Positions 43,341 through 52,048 are shown, numbered from the stretch's first letter. The stretch is 64,000 bases of DNA from Acidaminococcus sp. (GCA_022482815.1 JAKVOM010000001.1:1240001-1304000); one strand, 5' to 3'. The notes: generated by a model not told the origin, from the letters alone. A program made the numbers and translations.

Positions 43341-43381
43341 TATTCTTATTTAAACACGAAAACCCGCACAGCATGCGGGGT

Positions 43382-43409
43382 TTGACGGATATCATTGTTT
43401 TCATAAATA
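43382..43409 (+). promoter_or_regulatory. Promoter of the lysR-citXG unit
   Basis: TTGACG at 43382-43387 and TAAATA at 43404-43409, 16-bp spacing. It points away from citD, sharing the regulatory spacer. A CCCGCACAGCATGCGGGG hairpin lies just before it. Confidence 0.55.
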
Positions 43410-43476
43410 TTGTGTAATTTAAACAACTCTTGAAACTGCGAAAATTTGCCATGAAAATGGAGGAGGGGAGTCAAGG

Positions 43477-44409
43477 ATGAACCTAAAGCATGCACAGTAC
43501 ATCATGGAAATTATTAAAGAGGGGAGCATCACTAATGCGTCTAAGGCGATGCACGTCTCTCAGCCGGCTTTGAGCCAGACCATCAAAGCGGTGGAAAAAT
43601 ATCTGGGAGCTCCTATTTTTCTGCGGAACACGAAACCAATCGTACTGACAGAAGCAGGCAAGAAGTATATAACCGCTGTCAAAAAGATTATTACCATTAG
43701 TACGAATTTACTTCATGAAGTAGCCGATATCCAGTATGAAGGTTACGGTACGCTGCGTCTCGGGATTCCTATTCAGCGCGCCATGCAGATGCTGCCTGAG
43801 GTTATGCCGATTTTTCGGCAGCGTTACCCCCATATCAAATTAGAAATCCAGGAAGCCGGCAGTAATATTACGGAAAAAGCAGTTCTTAACGGAGCCGTGG
43901 ATATTGCTGTTCTTACGACTACACCCAGTAATGATGAGCTGACTTATGACCTTGTAGAAACGGAAGATGTGGTGCTCGTTGCCAACAAGCTGACGATGCT
44001 GGCTCAGCGCATCGAACCGGGGACTCCGATTCATGTGACGGAAGCTAAAAATGAATCCTTCATTTCGATTACAGAGGGGCATAACGTGCGCCGCGTCCAG
44101 GATACGTTGTTTGACGTGTATGAGATGAAACCGAGCATCATTCTGGAAACATCCAGCATCGAAGTCGGAAAACGGCTGGTTGATAGTATGGAGGCTGTTT
44201 TTATCTGTCCGGATGTATATCTGGATGAATATTTCATGTCTCGGAATCACTGCGCCATTTATCCTCTTCTGGGCATCGCCAATAAGCGTTACTGCTACGT
44301 CTGCAGCCGCAAGGATGCTTACCTCAGCCCCTATGCACGGGCTTTTGTTGAATTGATTAAATCGCATGGCAAAAACGAGAGGGTATCGAAAGATCATGAA
44401 GAAAATTAA
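43477..44409 (+). CDS. LysR-family regulator, probable citrate regulator
   Basis: A 310-residue LysR protein. The helix-turn-helix is in residues 1-60 (IKEGSITNASKAMHVSQPAL, then VEKYLGAPIFLRN), followed by an effector domain with RLGIPIQRAMQMLPEVMP. It is divergent from citDEF and its 3' end overlaps citXG, so it is almost certainly the local citrate regulator, activating citDEF and probably the carrier at 50205. GGAGGGG precedes the ATG. Enteric citrate lyase uses CitAB instead, so the LysR control is a lineage trait. Confidence 0.9.
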   Translation: MNLKHAQYIMEIIKEGSITNASKAMHVSQPALSQTIKAVEKYLGAPIFLRNTKPIVLTEAGKKYITAVKKIITISTNLLHEVADIQYEGYGTLRLGIPIQRAMQMLPEVMPIFRQRYPHIKLEIQEAGSNITEKAVLNGAVDIAVLTTTPSNDELTYDLVETEDVVLVANKLTMLAQRIEPGTPIHVTEAKNESFISITEGHNVRRVQDTLFDVYEMKPSIILETSSIEVGKRLVDSMEAVFICPDVYLDEYFMSRNHCAIYPLLGIANKRYCYVCSRKDAYLSPYARAFVELIKSHGKNERVSKDHEEN

Positions 44410-45781
44410 TCCCGTTCCGCCCGAGCTGCGGGTCGAAGTGCCGGATATGCTGCGGGCCCGTGACGGCCGCGTGATGGCGCAGAAAAAATTGATTGAAAAA
44501 TATCATAAACCACTGCTGTTTTTTACGATGAATATTCCCGGTCCGCAAAAAGTCTCCCTGCTCGTTCGCCGCGGTTTTCTGGAAGGTGTGCGGCGGCTCG
44601 AATTGGCACTGGGAGAGGCCGGCATCAATATTGTTTATGAGAAGGTCATCAACTATAAGACCGGGTACGAAAAATATTATGTTCTTGATGGGGATCCGAA
44701 GGAAATCAAACGGATTTCTTCGGGCTTGGAAAATCAGGACCGGTTAGGGCGCCTTTTTGATATGGATGTTCTGGATGTAGACGGCAGAAAATTGTCCCGT
44801 ACGGAGCTGGGACTGCCGGGGAGAACCTGTTTTGTTTGCTCACAGCCGGCTCAGGCGTGTGCCCGCAGCAGGAAGCATACGGTTCCGGTCCTTGTAAGAA
44901 ATGTGCACCGGATCCTGGAGAATTTCATTCTTGATTCGGCGCAGATTTTTATGCGTGACGCCCTTGAAGGGGAGGTCGCTGCTACGCCAAAACCGGGGCT
45001 TGTGGACATGGATAACTCGGGAGCTCATAAAGATATGGACTGCCATACCTTTGCCCTTAGTACGGATGCTATTTTACCTTATCTGTGTCAGATGGCGGAA
45101 AAAGGCTGGCGCTGGGAAGGTTCGGGAGAAGAACTTTTTACGGCACTGCGTCCTACGGGAGCTGCCGCTGAAAAAGCGATGTTTCGGGCAACGAATAACG
45201 TGAATACGCATAAGGGCATCATTTTTTCGATGGGGCTTGTAGCCTCGTTTACGCTCTGGCACCTGGCCAGGGAAGGTTTCGTGGACAGCAAAGCAATCCT
45301 TGAAGACATCGGGAAAAGTGTTTCACCCGTTCTGGCTCAGGATTTTGCCAAGATAGACCCATATCATCCGCATACCCATGGAGAAATTCTCTATGTGAAG
45401 GAAGGCTGTCGCGGCATTCGCGGGGAAGCCATGGACGGTTTTCCTGCCGTTGAGGCTATCGGTCTGCCGGCGCTGCGCCAATATATGGCAGAGCACAGAC
45501 CGGCAAATGAGGCATATATACAGACTTTACTGCTCCTCATGAGCAAGGTAGAGGATACTAATATTCTGAGCCGCAGCAATCGCGAGACGCTGCGTTACGC
45601 ACAGCAGGCCGCTGCTGAAATCCTTAAGAAAGGCGGAGCTTTTACTGCGGAAGGAATTAAAGCAGTCTGGGAGCTTAACGATGATTTCGTGAAACGCAAC
45701 ATCAGTCCCGGAGGCTGTGCGGATTTGTTGATTCTATCCATTTTTCTGGCAAAGATGGAGTACTTGTTTGCAAGCAAATAG
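44396..45781 (+). CDS. citXG: Fused CitX-CitG: citrate lyase prosthetic-group synthesis and attachment
   Basis: A 461-residue fusion. The N-terminal part (residues 1-170) is CitX, the transferase that loads the prosthetic group on CitD, seen in FTMNIPGPQKVSLLVRRGF and LGLPGRTCFVCSQPAQACAR. The C-terminal part is CitG, which makes triphosphoribosyl-dephospho-CoA: EVAATPKPGLVDMDNSGAHK, ALRPTGAAAEKAMF, NNVNTHKGIIFSMG and SPGGCADLL. The ATG at 44396 overlaps the lysR end by 14 bp; an earlier ATG at 44366 lies deeper in lysR. It completes the set needed to mature citDEF except for citC. Confidence 0.94.
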   Translation: MKKINPVPPELRVEVPDMLRARDGRVMAQKKLIEKYHKPLLFFTMNIPGPQKVSLLVRRGFLEGVRRLELALGEAGINIVYEKVINYKTGYEKYYVLDGDPKEIKRISSGLENQDRLGRLFDMDVLDVDGRKLSRTELGLPGRTCFVCSQPAQACARSRKHTVPVLVRNVHRILENFILDSAQIFMRDALEGEVAATPKPGLVDMDNSGAHKDMDCHTFALSTDAILPYLCQMAEKGWRWEGSGEELFTALRPTGAAAEKAMFRATNNVNTHKGIIFSMGLVASFTLWHLAREGFVDSKAILEDIGKSVSPVLAQDFAKIDPYHPHTHGEILYVKEGCRGIRGEAMDGFPAVEAIGLPALRQYMAEHRPANEAYIQTLLLLMSKVEDTNILSRSNRETLRYAQQAAAEILKKGGAFTAEGIKAVWELNDDFVKRNISPGGCADLLILSIFLAKMEYLFASK

Positions 45782-45783
45782 GA

Positions 45784-45817
45784 AAGATCCCGAAATGATA
45801 GTTTACCGCTTCATTTC
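45784..45817 (+). terminator. Terminator after citXG
   Basis: AAGATCCCGAAATGA pairs with TTCATTTCGGGATTTTTT. The next 270 bp are AT-rich and show no gene. Confidence 0.93.
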
Positions 45818-46093
45818 GGGATTTTTTGTATATTTTTCGACAATAACGATGTGAAAGTTTGACTTGCTGCAAAAAGTTCCAAAGTATCGCAGACATATTG
45901 CTCGCCGGTTCAAAAATAATAATAAGAAAAAAATTAAGTCTTTTTCCGAATGGTATTTATAAATTTAATAATACTTATTTATACTGTGAATTAATGATAC
46001 TTATTCATAGTAAGAACGTAGGAAACGTAGACACAGAGCCGTTTTCTGGAAAATAATAGATTTATATGTAAAAAAATTGTTTGCTTTACAATC

Positions 46094-46121
46094 TTGAAAT
46101 TTTTCTAAAAAAGACTACAAT
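46094..46121 (+). promoter_or_regulatory. Promoter of the 78-aa gene
   Basis: TTGAAA at 46094-46099 and TACAAT at 46116-46121, 16-bp spacing. The palindrome CTACGGAGTTCCGTAG begins 4 bp after the -10 and so covers the expected start point. Confidence 0.7.
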
Positions 46122-46124
46122 ATG

Positions 46125-46185
46125 CTACGGAGTTCCGTAGGAATACATCGGCTTATTCGTCGATGATGGTAAGAAATATCTTACC
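46125..46185 (+). promoter_or_regulatory. Palindrome and two hairpins in the leader of the 78-aa gene
   Basis: Three perfect inverted repeats in 60 bp: CTACGGA/TCCGTAG (46125-46140), CATCG/CGATG (46146-46165) and GGTAAGA/TCTTACC (46168-46185). The first overlaps the predicted transcription start and looks like an operator. The other two lie in the leader, 47 bp before the start codon. No known riboswitch recognised. Confidence 0.55.
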
Positions 46186-46231
46186 GCAGCGGAATATTAT
46201 ATTTTCTATTTTGTGAGGGAAGGGATTTTCC

Positions 46232-46468
46232 ATGACGGAAAGAGATTACAAAAATGCAGCTGACAAGATTGCTGTCAATGCCCGTTATGATCAGGCAGTA
46301 AGAAAAGATGTAGATTACAAAGGACTTCGTGTTTTTGAAGGGGAAGGCCATAAGGGCGATGTGCTCGGCTATCCTCTGTTCATCCTGGCAGGAGCCGGTA
46401 AAGTAAGACGTGCCGACATTCATGAAACCTATGATATTATGGGAATGCTTACTCAGGAAGCAAAGTAA
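46232..46468 (+). CDS. Hypothetical protein (78 aa)
   Basis: A charged, soluble 78-residue protein: basic-acidic helices in the first half (ERDYKNAADKIAVNARYDQA), a glycine-rich turn (FEGEGHKGDVLGYPLFILAG) and a C-terminal RADIHETYDIMGML. No family recognised. GTGAGGGAAGGG precedes the ATG. It has its own promoter, a structured leader and a strong terminator, so it is a genuine and probably well-expressed single gene. Confidence 0.65.
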   Translation: MTERDYKNAADKIAVNARYDQAVRKDVDYKGLRVFEGEGHKGDVLGYPLFILAGAGKVRRADIHETYDIMGMLTQEAK

Positions 46469-46477
46469 ATAATTAGA

Positions 46478-46525
46478 AAAAAGACCGTGAAACGGTGATT
46501 GGTCACTGTTTCACGGTCTTTTTTT
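46478..46525. terminator. Bidirectional terminator between the 78-aa gene and metY
   Basis: AAGACCGTGAAACGGTGA pairs with TCACTGTTTCACGGTCTT over a 4-base loop, with A and T runs outside. The GTGAAA core resembles the dispersed hairpin repeat. The CCGTCAGGCTTGGCATTCC text after it matches 40140. Confidence 0.9.
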
Positions 46526-46630
46526 GTGCAGGTCGCTGGCTGTTTTCATTAAACCTAGCCGTCAGGCTTGGCATTCCTCAAACAAGGATATCTCTATATT
46601 CACCGGACATGGTAAAATATTCAGCATTTA

Positions 46631-47932
46631 TTATTTGGCGGCTTTTTCAAGAGCCTGTTCGATGTCGGCAATCAAATCATCAACATTTTCAAGGCCTACA
46701 GAGATACGAATCGTACCACTTGTAATACCAGCAGCTTTCAATGCTTCCGGTGAAAGCTGCTGGTGTGTTGTCGATGCCGGATGAACGAGGAGCGACTTGG
46801 AATCACCGACATTAGCAAGATCCGTAAAGATTTCAGCAGCATCGATAAATTTACGGGCTGCCTCATATCCTGCTTTCAATTCAAAGGAGAAAATGGAGCC
46901 CGTTCCTTTCGGGAAATATTTCTGAGCTAATTTGTAGTAGGGAGAGCTTGGCAAAGATGGATAATTGACTTTCGCAACAGCCGGATGATTTTCTAAGAAG
47001 GCCGCAATTTTTTGTGCATTCGATACATGACGTTCAATGCGGAGAGACAGTGATTCCAAGCCCTGGATAAGGAGCCATGCATTGAATGGGCTCAAAGAAG
47101 CACCGAGGTCACGGAGATACTTGGCACGAACACGAGTCACAAATCCGGCACCGGGAATATCCTTGCCAAAACTTAATCCACCATAGGCTTCATCTGGTGC
47201 GACGATTTCAGGGAAACGTCCTGAACCTTCCCAGTCGAAATCACCTTTTTCAACAATTAAACCACCTAAGGTGGTACCGTGACCGCCAATGAATTTCGTT
47301 GCCGAGTGAAGAACGACGTCAGCGCCGTGTTCAAGCGGACGGAACAAGTACGGTGTAGCAAAGGTATTGTCGACTAGAACAGGGATGCCGGCTTTATGCG
47401 CAATGTCTGCAATAGCTTCAAAATCAGGAATATTTACAGCCGGATTTCCCAAGCTTTCTAAGTAGAATGCTTTCGTTTTGTCTGTAATTAATGATGCAAA
47501 AGACTGCGAATCATCGGGATTAGCAAACTTGACATGAATGCCGAGATGCTTGAATGTGTCGGTAAACATTTCAACAGTACCGCCGTACAAGGTAGGAGCT
47601 GCTACGATTTCATCGCCGGCACCGGCTAAGTTAATGAGAGAAAGGGAAATCGCAGCGGCACCGGTTGCTGTTGCCAGTGCAGCAGTCCCACCTTCCAAAG
47701 CGGCAATTCGTTTTTCCAGAACGTCCCAAGTCGGGTTAGCTAAACGAGAATAAATGAAGCCTGGTTTACGAAGTGCGAATTGATCTTCCCCGTCTTGTGT
47801 GTTTTTAAAGACATAGGAAGTCGTCTGATAAATTGGTACATCCCGCGCACCCGTCGCAGGATCTGGTACCTGGCCGGCATGTTGTTGTAAGGTTTCAAAT
47901 TTGTAATTCTTTTTTGTGATGTCGATACTCAT
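46631..47932 (-). CDS. metY: O-acetylhomoserine sulfhydrylase (aminocarboxypropyltransferase)
   Basis: A 433-residue PLP enzyme that makes homocysteine from O-acetylhomoserine and sulfide. The PLP lysine lies in [51 protein letters not shown] and [19 protein letters not shown] are typical of the Cys/Met metabolism family. The length and the acetyl-type MetA nearby both favour MetY over MetB. It has a Met-specific T-box leader on the same strand, 54 bp before the start. Confidence 0.95.
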   Translation of the reverse strand: MSIDITKKNYKFETLQQHAGQVPDPATGARDVPIYQTTSYVFKNTQDGEDQFALRKPGFIYSRLANPTWDVLEKRIAALEGGTAALATATGAAAISLSLINLAGAGDEIVAAPTLYGGTVEMFTDTFKHLGIHVKFANPDDSQSFASLITDKTKAFYLESLGNPAVNIPDFEAIADIAHKAGIPVLVDNTFATPYLFRPLEHGADVVLHSATKFIGGHGTTLGGLIVEKGDFDWEGSGRFPEIVAPDEAYGGLSFGKDIPGAGFVTRVRAKYLRDLGASLSPFNAWLLIQGLESLSLRIERHVSNAQKIAAFLENHPAVAKVNYPSLPSSPYYKLAQKYFPKGTGSIFSFELKAGYEAARKFIDAAEIFTDLANVGDSKSLLVHPASTTHQQLSPEALKAAGITSGTIRISVGLENVDDLIADIEQALEKAAK

Positions 47933-47985
47933 GATTCATTCCTCCGTTAATGATAATATGCAACTTAAATACGGTGTTGTAATAA

Positions 47986-48260
47986 AAAAGCTTCCGCCCC
48001 TTAACAAGGGACGGAAGCACCGTGATACCACCCAATTTCACTTAGGTCTCACGACCTAAGCCTCTTCAGGTACGCAGGCTGAAAGCCTTGAATACCATAG
48101 CACTGTAACGGGTGCGCCCGGACGGTCTAACTATTCGACCAATCTGCTCGGAGTCCATCTTCCACAAATTCTTGTGCGTTCTCTTTCACCATTTCGAGAA
48201 CTCTCTGTGCCACTCCTCTTTGTGTACTCTTCTCTTCATTGCAACACTATTAAGTTGATG
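47986..48260 (-). promoter_or_regulatory. T-box leader of metY (Met specifier ATG)
   Basis: On the reverse strand GGGTGGTATCACGG (48020-48033) is the T-box, followed by the terminator GCTTCCGTCCC/GGGGCGGAAGC and six T. The specifier is ATG at 48158-48156 in the context GGAAG-ATG-GACTCCGAGC, which lines up with the metA leader (GGAAG-ATG-GTCCCGGAGC). It senses uncharged tRNA-Met. Confidence 0.92.
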
Positions 48261-48265
48261 ATGTG

Positions 48266-48294
48266 AGTCTAGCATGGAAATAATGTCCTGTCAA
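48266..48294 (-). promoter_or_regulatory. metY promoter
   Basis: On the reverse strand TTGACA (48294-48289) and TAGACT (48271-48266), 17-bp spacing, just before the T-box leader. Confidence 0.85.
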
Positions 48295-48559
48295 CACAAA
48301 AGTTAACTTTTTTTAAAAAAATATTGAGAGTCTTAATAAAATGCGTTGCATCAGATGTATGATTAATGTACATATGTTTAAAATGTTACAACTAAAGAAA
48401 ATGAACATCGTATAAAATTGCCTGACGCAGGATTGTGTATTTTTAGCTGCTTATTGAAAGTAAGTCATATCATAGGAGAGAGAACGGCATTAGCGTGATT
48501 CACGTTTTTAATCGATGCGTTCTTTTTTATTTTTGTAAAATCAAAGAAAATGCCCTGGC

Positions 48560-48665
48560 AATTTTTCCATCACGGACGAGCGGCGGAATACGAACAGTGG
48601 CCGTAAAATAATACTGCACATTATTTCACAGCGGCTGTTATACTCTTTCTTTTTTGTTCCCATCC
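48560..48665. repeat. Intergenic hairpin repeat, copy 3 (degenerate)
   Basis: CAGTGGCCGTAAAATAAT pairs imperfectly with ATTATTTCACAGCGGCTG, preceded by GAGCGGCGGAATACG as in the other copies. The surrounding 48295-48560 stretch has an imperfect hairpin AGAACG...CGTTCTTTTTT near 48491-48535 but no gene. Confidence 0.65.
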
Positions 48666-48728
48666 AGCATTATTTTGTAATAGATTTTACACGATGTCCT
48701 TTTCCTCTCTTGTTCCTTCTTTTTTTTC

Positions 48729-48757
48729 TTGACGGCTGCTCCGAAGTATGCTAGAAT
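48729..48757 (+). promoter_or_regulatory. metA promoter
   Basis: TTGACG at 48729-48734 and TAGAAT at 48752-48757, 17-bp spacing, at the head of the T-box leader. Confidence 0.85.
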
Positions 48758-48763
48758 TCATCC

Positions 48764-49039
48764 AATTTCATTTCATAGGAAAACGCGATGAAGGGAAGAG
48801 TACTTTTGGCGCCTAGCCACAGAGAGCTCCCAAAATGGTGAAAGGGAGTGCAGACAAAGAAAGGAAGATGGTCCCGGAGCGGATTGGCTGAAAATTGCAG
48901 TAAGCCGTACGGATGTGCCCGTTATCGCACTGGGGAATCCGGCTGATGCCGCGTTCCCGAGAGACCTTGCCCAGCGGCAAGGTAAAGCTGGGTGGTACCA
49001 CGATGCTTTCGTCCCTGCAGGGACGGAAGCTTTTTTTTT
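48764..49039 (+). promoter_or_regulatory. T-box leader of metA (Met specifier ATG)
   Basis: The T-box TGGGTGGTACCACG is at 48989-49002, followed by the terminator GCTTTCGTCCC/GGGACGGAAGC and nine T. Stem I contains CACAGAGAGCTCCC; the specifier is ATG at 48868-48870 (GGAAG-ATG-GTCCCGGAGC). It reads tRNA-Met charging. Confidence 0.93.
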
Positions 49040-49059
49040 GCATGAAAGGAGTTTTTACT

Positions 49060-49983
49060 ATGCCTATTAAAATCGACGGGGGACTGTCCGCTGTGAACCG
49101 TCTCCGTGAAGAAGGAATTGTCACCATTGGAAAAGACCGCGCCATGACGCAGGATATCCGTCCTTTAAAGATTCTTATATTGAACCTTATGCCTCTTAAA
49201 AAACCGACGGAACTGCAGCTGCTGCGCCTTTTGGGAAATTCTCCCATTCAGATTGAGATTGATTTCTGCCGTCCTGTGTCCCGCGTCAGTACCCACACGG
49301 ATAATTCCTATTTGAATCGGGTTTACCTTGAATGGAACGACATCAAAGACCGTTATTACGATGGCTTCATCGTCACCGGAGCTCCTGTGGAAAAGATTGA
49401 CTTTGAGGATGTCGAATACTGGCCTGAACTTGTCCAGTACTTCGAATGGGCCAGGAGCCATGTCTTTTCCGTCCTCCACTATTGTTGGGGTGCCCAAGCC
49501 GGGTTGTACTATTACTATAAGGTTCCCAAGATCATGCTTCCGAAAAAGCTCTGCGGCATCTATTCCTATGGCCTGACAACAAGCTTCCATCCGCTCCTGC
49601 GTGGGTTTGACGACCGCTATTTTATTCCCCAATCGCGCTATACTCGTGTAGATGACCATAAGATTGACGCCGATTCACGCCTTGAGGTTTTGAGCCGCAG
49701 CGCCGAAAATGGTATCAACATTTGCTGCACGAGCGACATGCGCCACATCTTTGTCATGGGTCATTTCGAATACGACCGGAATACCCTGCAGGAGGAATTC
49801 GTCCGGGACAAGAACAAGGGTCTTGATCCGGAGCAGCCGAAATTCTACTATCCCGACAACGACAGCACTGAACAGCCCTGCTTCAAATGGTGCAGCTATG
49901 CCCACTTGTTTTACACCAATTGGGTTAATATGGTTTACCAGGAAACGCCCTACGACCTGCTGCAGCTGACCCGGAAAGAATAA
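49060..49983 (+). CDS. metA: Homoserine O-acetyltransferase (MetA type)
   Basis: A 307-residue MetA. The nucleophile is Cys142 in HYCWGAQAGLYY. Residue 111 is Glu (GAPVEKIDFED); in this family Glu111 is linked to acetyl-CoA use and Gly111 to succinyl-CoA, so the product should be O-acetylhomoserine, the substrate of the neighbouring metY. Catalytic His and Glu are in FVMGHFEYDRNTL. GAAAGGAG precedes the ATG at 49060. Regulated by its own T-box. Confidence 0.95.
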   Translation: MPIKIDGGLSAVNRLREEGIVTIGKDRAMTQDIRPLKILILNLMPLKKPTELQLLRLLGNSPIQIEIDFCRPVSRVSTHTDNSYLNRVYLEWNDIKDRYYDGFIVTGAPVEKIDFEDVEYWPELVQYFEWARSHVFSVLHYCWGAQAGLYYYYKVPKIMLPKKLCGIYSYGLTTSFHPLLRGFDDRYFIPQSRYTRVDDHKIDADSRLEVLSRSAENGINICCTSDMRHIFVMGHFEYDRNTLQEEFVRDKNKGLDPEQPKFYYPDNDSTEQPCFKWCSYAHLFYTNWVNMVYQETPYDLLQLTRKE

Positions 49984-50149
49984 GTATTCTTTTATGGCCC
50001 TTACGATGGATGGAGAAAAATTGTATATGGAGGAAAGCCCTGAAGGAAGCAGCTTCTGGCGTCTGGCCTGCGGCAGTGCGGAGTACGGCCTTGCGGCCAG
50101 AGTAAAATAATAAACAAAAAGATATTTTTAGGTATGACTAACAGGCTAC

Positions 50150-50182
50150 AAAAAAGCTCCACCCGAATGGATGGAGCTTTTT
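50150..50182 (-). terminator. Terminator of the citrate carrier gene
   Basis: AAAAAGCTCCA pairs with TGGAGCTTTTT, 22 bp beyond the stop of the reverse-strand carrier. It is symmetrical enough to stop metA transcripts too. Confidence 0.88.
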
Positions 50183-50204
50183 GTATTTCGGATTTTTGGA
50201 TTCC

Positions 50205-51536
50205 TTAGAGGTGGAACAGGCCGAGGATAGCACCGCAAGCCAGGGAGATCCAGGACAGTACCCAGAGTCTCGGAGCGCAGAACTTCAGCAGTTCCTTGAT
50301 TTCGATACCGGCAAGGCCGCAGGCCAGGAAGGTCGTAGCAGCATGCGGGGTAACCAGTACGCCGTAGTTCTTACCAATGAGCATTGCCATAGCCATGTCA
50401 TGAGGATCAACACCGAACTGTTGACCAACGCCGATAGCCAGAGGCAGCAGACCGAAGAAGTAGGAGTCGGTACCGAGCATCATGCCGATAGGTACTGCGA
50501 AGATACCGAAGATGTCCTGCAGGTGACCGCCAAGGGAGGTAGGAATAATAGCAATGAGCATTTGAGCCATAGCTTTCATCATACCGGTCTTGGACAGAAC
50601 GCCCAGGAATACGCCGGATGCGAGCAGAATCATCGGCATGGTCAGAGCCGTTGCAGCGTGCATCTTAATAGCACGTGCCTGGTCGGAAGCAGAATGGAAG
50701 TTAGCAATCAAAGCAATTGCCAGACCAAACATGAAAGCGGCATACATCGGAATCTTGGTGAAGCAGAGGAGACCGATAACGAAGAGGGTCAGGATGCCGT
50801 TGAACCAAATCATCTTCGGACGATACATGAAGTTCTTGTCGTCGTCATTCAGGGTATCATCGTTGGAGTTGGAGTTTTCTTCAGACAGTTCGGCAGCTTT
50901 GCCCGTCGGAACGAGGCCGGCACCACGGCGTTTTTCCATCATGCCCATATAAGCGGCAAAACCTATAAGAATAACAAGGCCAACACCCTGCAGAGGAATC
51001 AGTTCCTTCCAGAGATCGTTAACATCGACATTCAGGACAACGCCGGTACGAGCAACAGGACCGCCCCAAGGCAGGAGGTTCATGATGGACATAGCGGCAC
51101 CGATGATGCAGACGAGCACAACCGGGCGCATATGCAGTTTCTTATAGATTGGGAGCATAGCCGGAATCGTGATCAGCAGCGTGGAAGCCAGAGCACCATC
51201 AAGGTGGGAAATTACGGCGATGCAAGCCGTTGCTACCGTAACCATAACGATGTTGGAACCAGCCTTCTTAACCAGCCAGTTTACCATCGGGTCGAACAAG
51301 CCCATATCACCCATCATAGAGAAGTAAACAATGGAGAAAATGAACAGTACGGCCGTGGACCAAGTCTTGCCTACACCAGCTTTGACAAATTCAAAGATCT
51401 GGGCCGGAGTAAAACCGCAAATGAGAGCAGCTACAACCGGGACAATGACGAACAGAGGCACAGGGTTCGATTTGGAGCGAATCAGTGCCGCGACGATAAT
51501 GATTACCATCGCAAAACCAACAATACCTAACAGCAT
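50205..51536 (-). CDS. CitMHS-family citrate:cation symporter
   Basis: A 443-residue secondary carrier with about 12 hydrophobic segments. CitMHS-type motifs include AVISHLDGALASTLLITIPA, NLLPWGGPVART and KNYGVLVTPHAATTFLACG. It would import citrate, often as a metal complex, with a proton. A hydrophilic Asn/Asp-rich loop (SEENSNSNDDTLNDDDKNF) divides the two halves. The carrier lies 7 kb from citDEF but shares a conserved promoter block with it, so it is probably the citrate importer of this regulon. Confidence 0.9.
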   Translation of the reverse strand: MLLGIVGFAMVIIIVAALIRSKSNPVPLFVIVPVVAALICGFTPAQIFEFVKAGVGKTWSTAVLFIFSIVYFSMMGDMGLFDPMVNWLVKKAGSNIVMVTVATACIAVISHLDGALASTLLITIPAMLPIYKKLHMRPVVLVCIIGAAMSIMNLLPWGGPVARTGVVLNVDVNDLWKELIPLQGVGLVILIGFAAYMGMMEKRRGAGLVPTGKAAELSEENSNSNDDTLNDDDKNFMYRPKMIWFNGILTLFVIGLLCFTKIPMYAAFMFGLAIALIANFHSASDQARAIKMHAATALTMPMILLASGVFLGVLSKTGMMKAMAQMLIAIIPTSLGGHLQDIFGIFAVPIGMMLGTDSYFFGLLPLAIGVGQQFGVDPHDMAMAMLIGKNYGVLVTPHAATTFLACGLAGIEIKELLKFCAPRLWVLSWISLACGAILGLFHL

Positions 51537-51665
51537 TTTTCTACCCCCTTGTGTAGAGTGTCCGGGAATGGGGCGTTCCCTGCAACAGAAAAGATAATGA
51601 AATTACACAGCCATGATACCAGGTACGAGTAATCAGATGGCGCCCCAAACTTTTCTTTAGTACAA

Positions 51666-51724
51666 ATAGTATCATATGAAATATTTGAAAACTAATATAA
51701 ATATTGATATAGAAATCATAAGAT
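51666..51724 (-). promoter_or_regulatory. Citrate carrier promoter with conserved citrate box
   Basis: GAAAACTAATATAAATATTG...CATAAGA at 51687-51724 matches the citD box, and ATAGTA (51666-51671), the -10 read on the reverse strand, is again 15 bp away. It is 130 bp upstream of the carrier start. Confidence 0.7.
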
Positions 51725-51954
51725 AATGATTATAGAAGCCCTCAAATACGCATGGCATCAAGGTTTTTTGAATCTATTCAATTGTTACAATTTTACTTGT
51801 TTTGAGAAAAATTAAAAATGGAACATCTGGATTGTGATATCAGAATCGTATCTCAAGACCTTTAAGGAGTTACGACAAAAAAATAAAAAGACGCTTATGG
51901 CTTTTTGCCCAGCCTGCATTCAAAACGTCGTTTTGATAAATTCAAGTCAAAATT

Positions 51955-52046
51955 GCTTTAGCAATTTTGTTTCCACAGGCGGGCGGCGGAAAGCGTGAAA
52001 AAGGGCTGTGAAATAATGTGCACGCATTATTTCACAGCCCCTTTTT
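51955..52046. repeat. Intergenic hairpin repeat, copy 4
   Basis: TTGCTTTAGCAATTTTGTTTCCACAGGCGGGCGGCGGAAAGCG leads (in segments shared with copies 1 and 2) into the stem GGGCTGTGAAATAATG/CATTATTTCACAGCCC and CTTTTTC. It ends right at the potD stop and is probably the pot operon terminator. The preceding 51730-51950 shows no gene. Confidence 0.82.
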
Positions 52047-52048
52047 CA

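Noticed and set aside
46131-46225. CRISPR-like repeats
   Set aside because: The inverted repeats differ from each other and there are no spacers; no CRISPR array or cas gene is seen in the window.
50181-51530. 449-codon forward frame rich in His, Asn and Gln
   Set aside because: Antisense to the citrate carrier; the odd composition is what a complemented membrane-protein frame gives.
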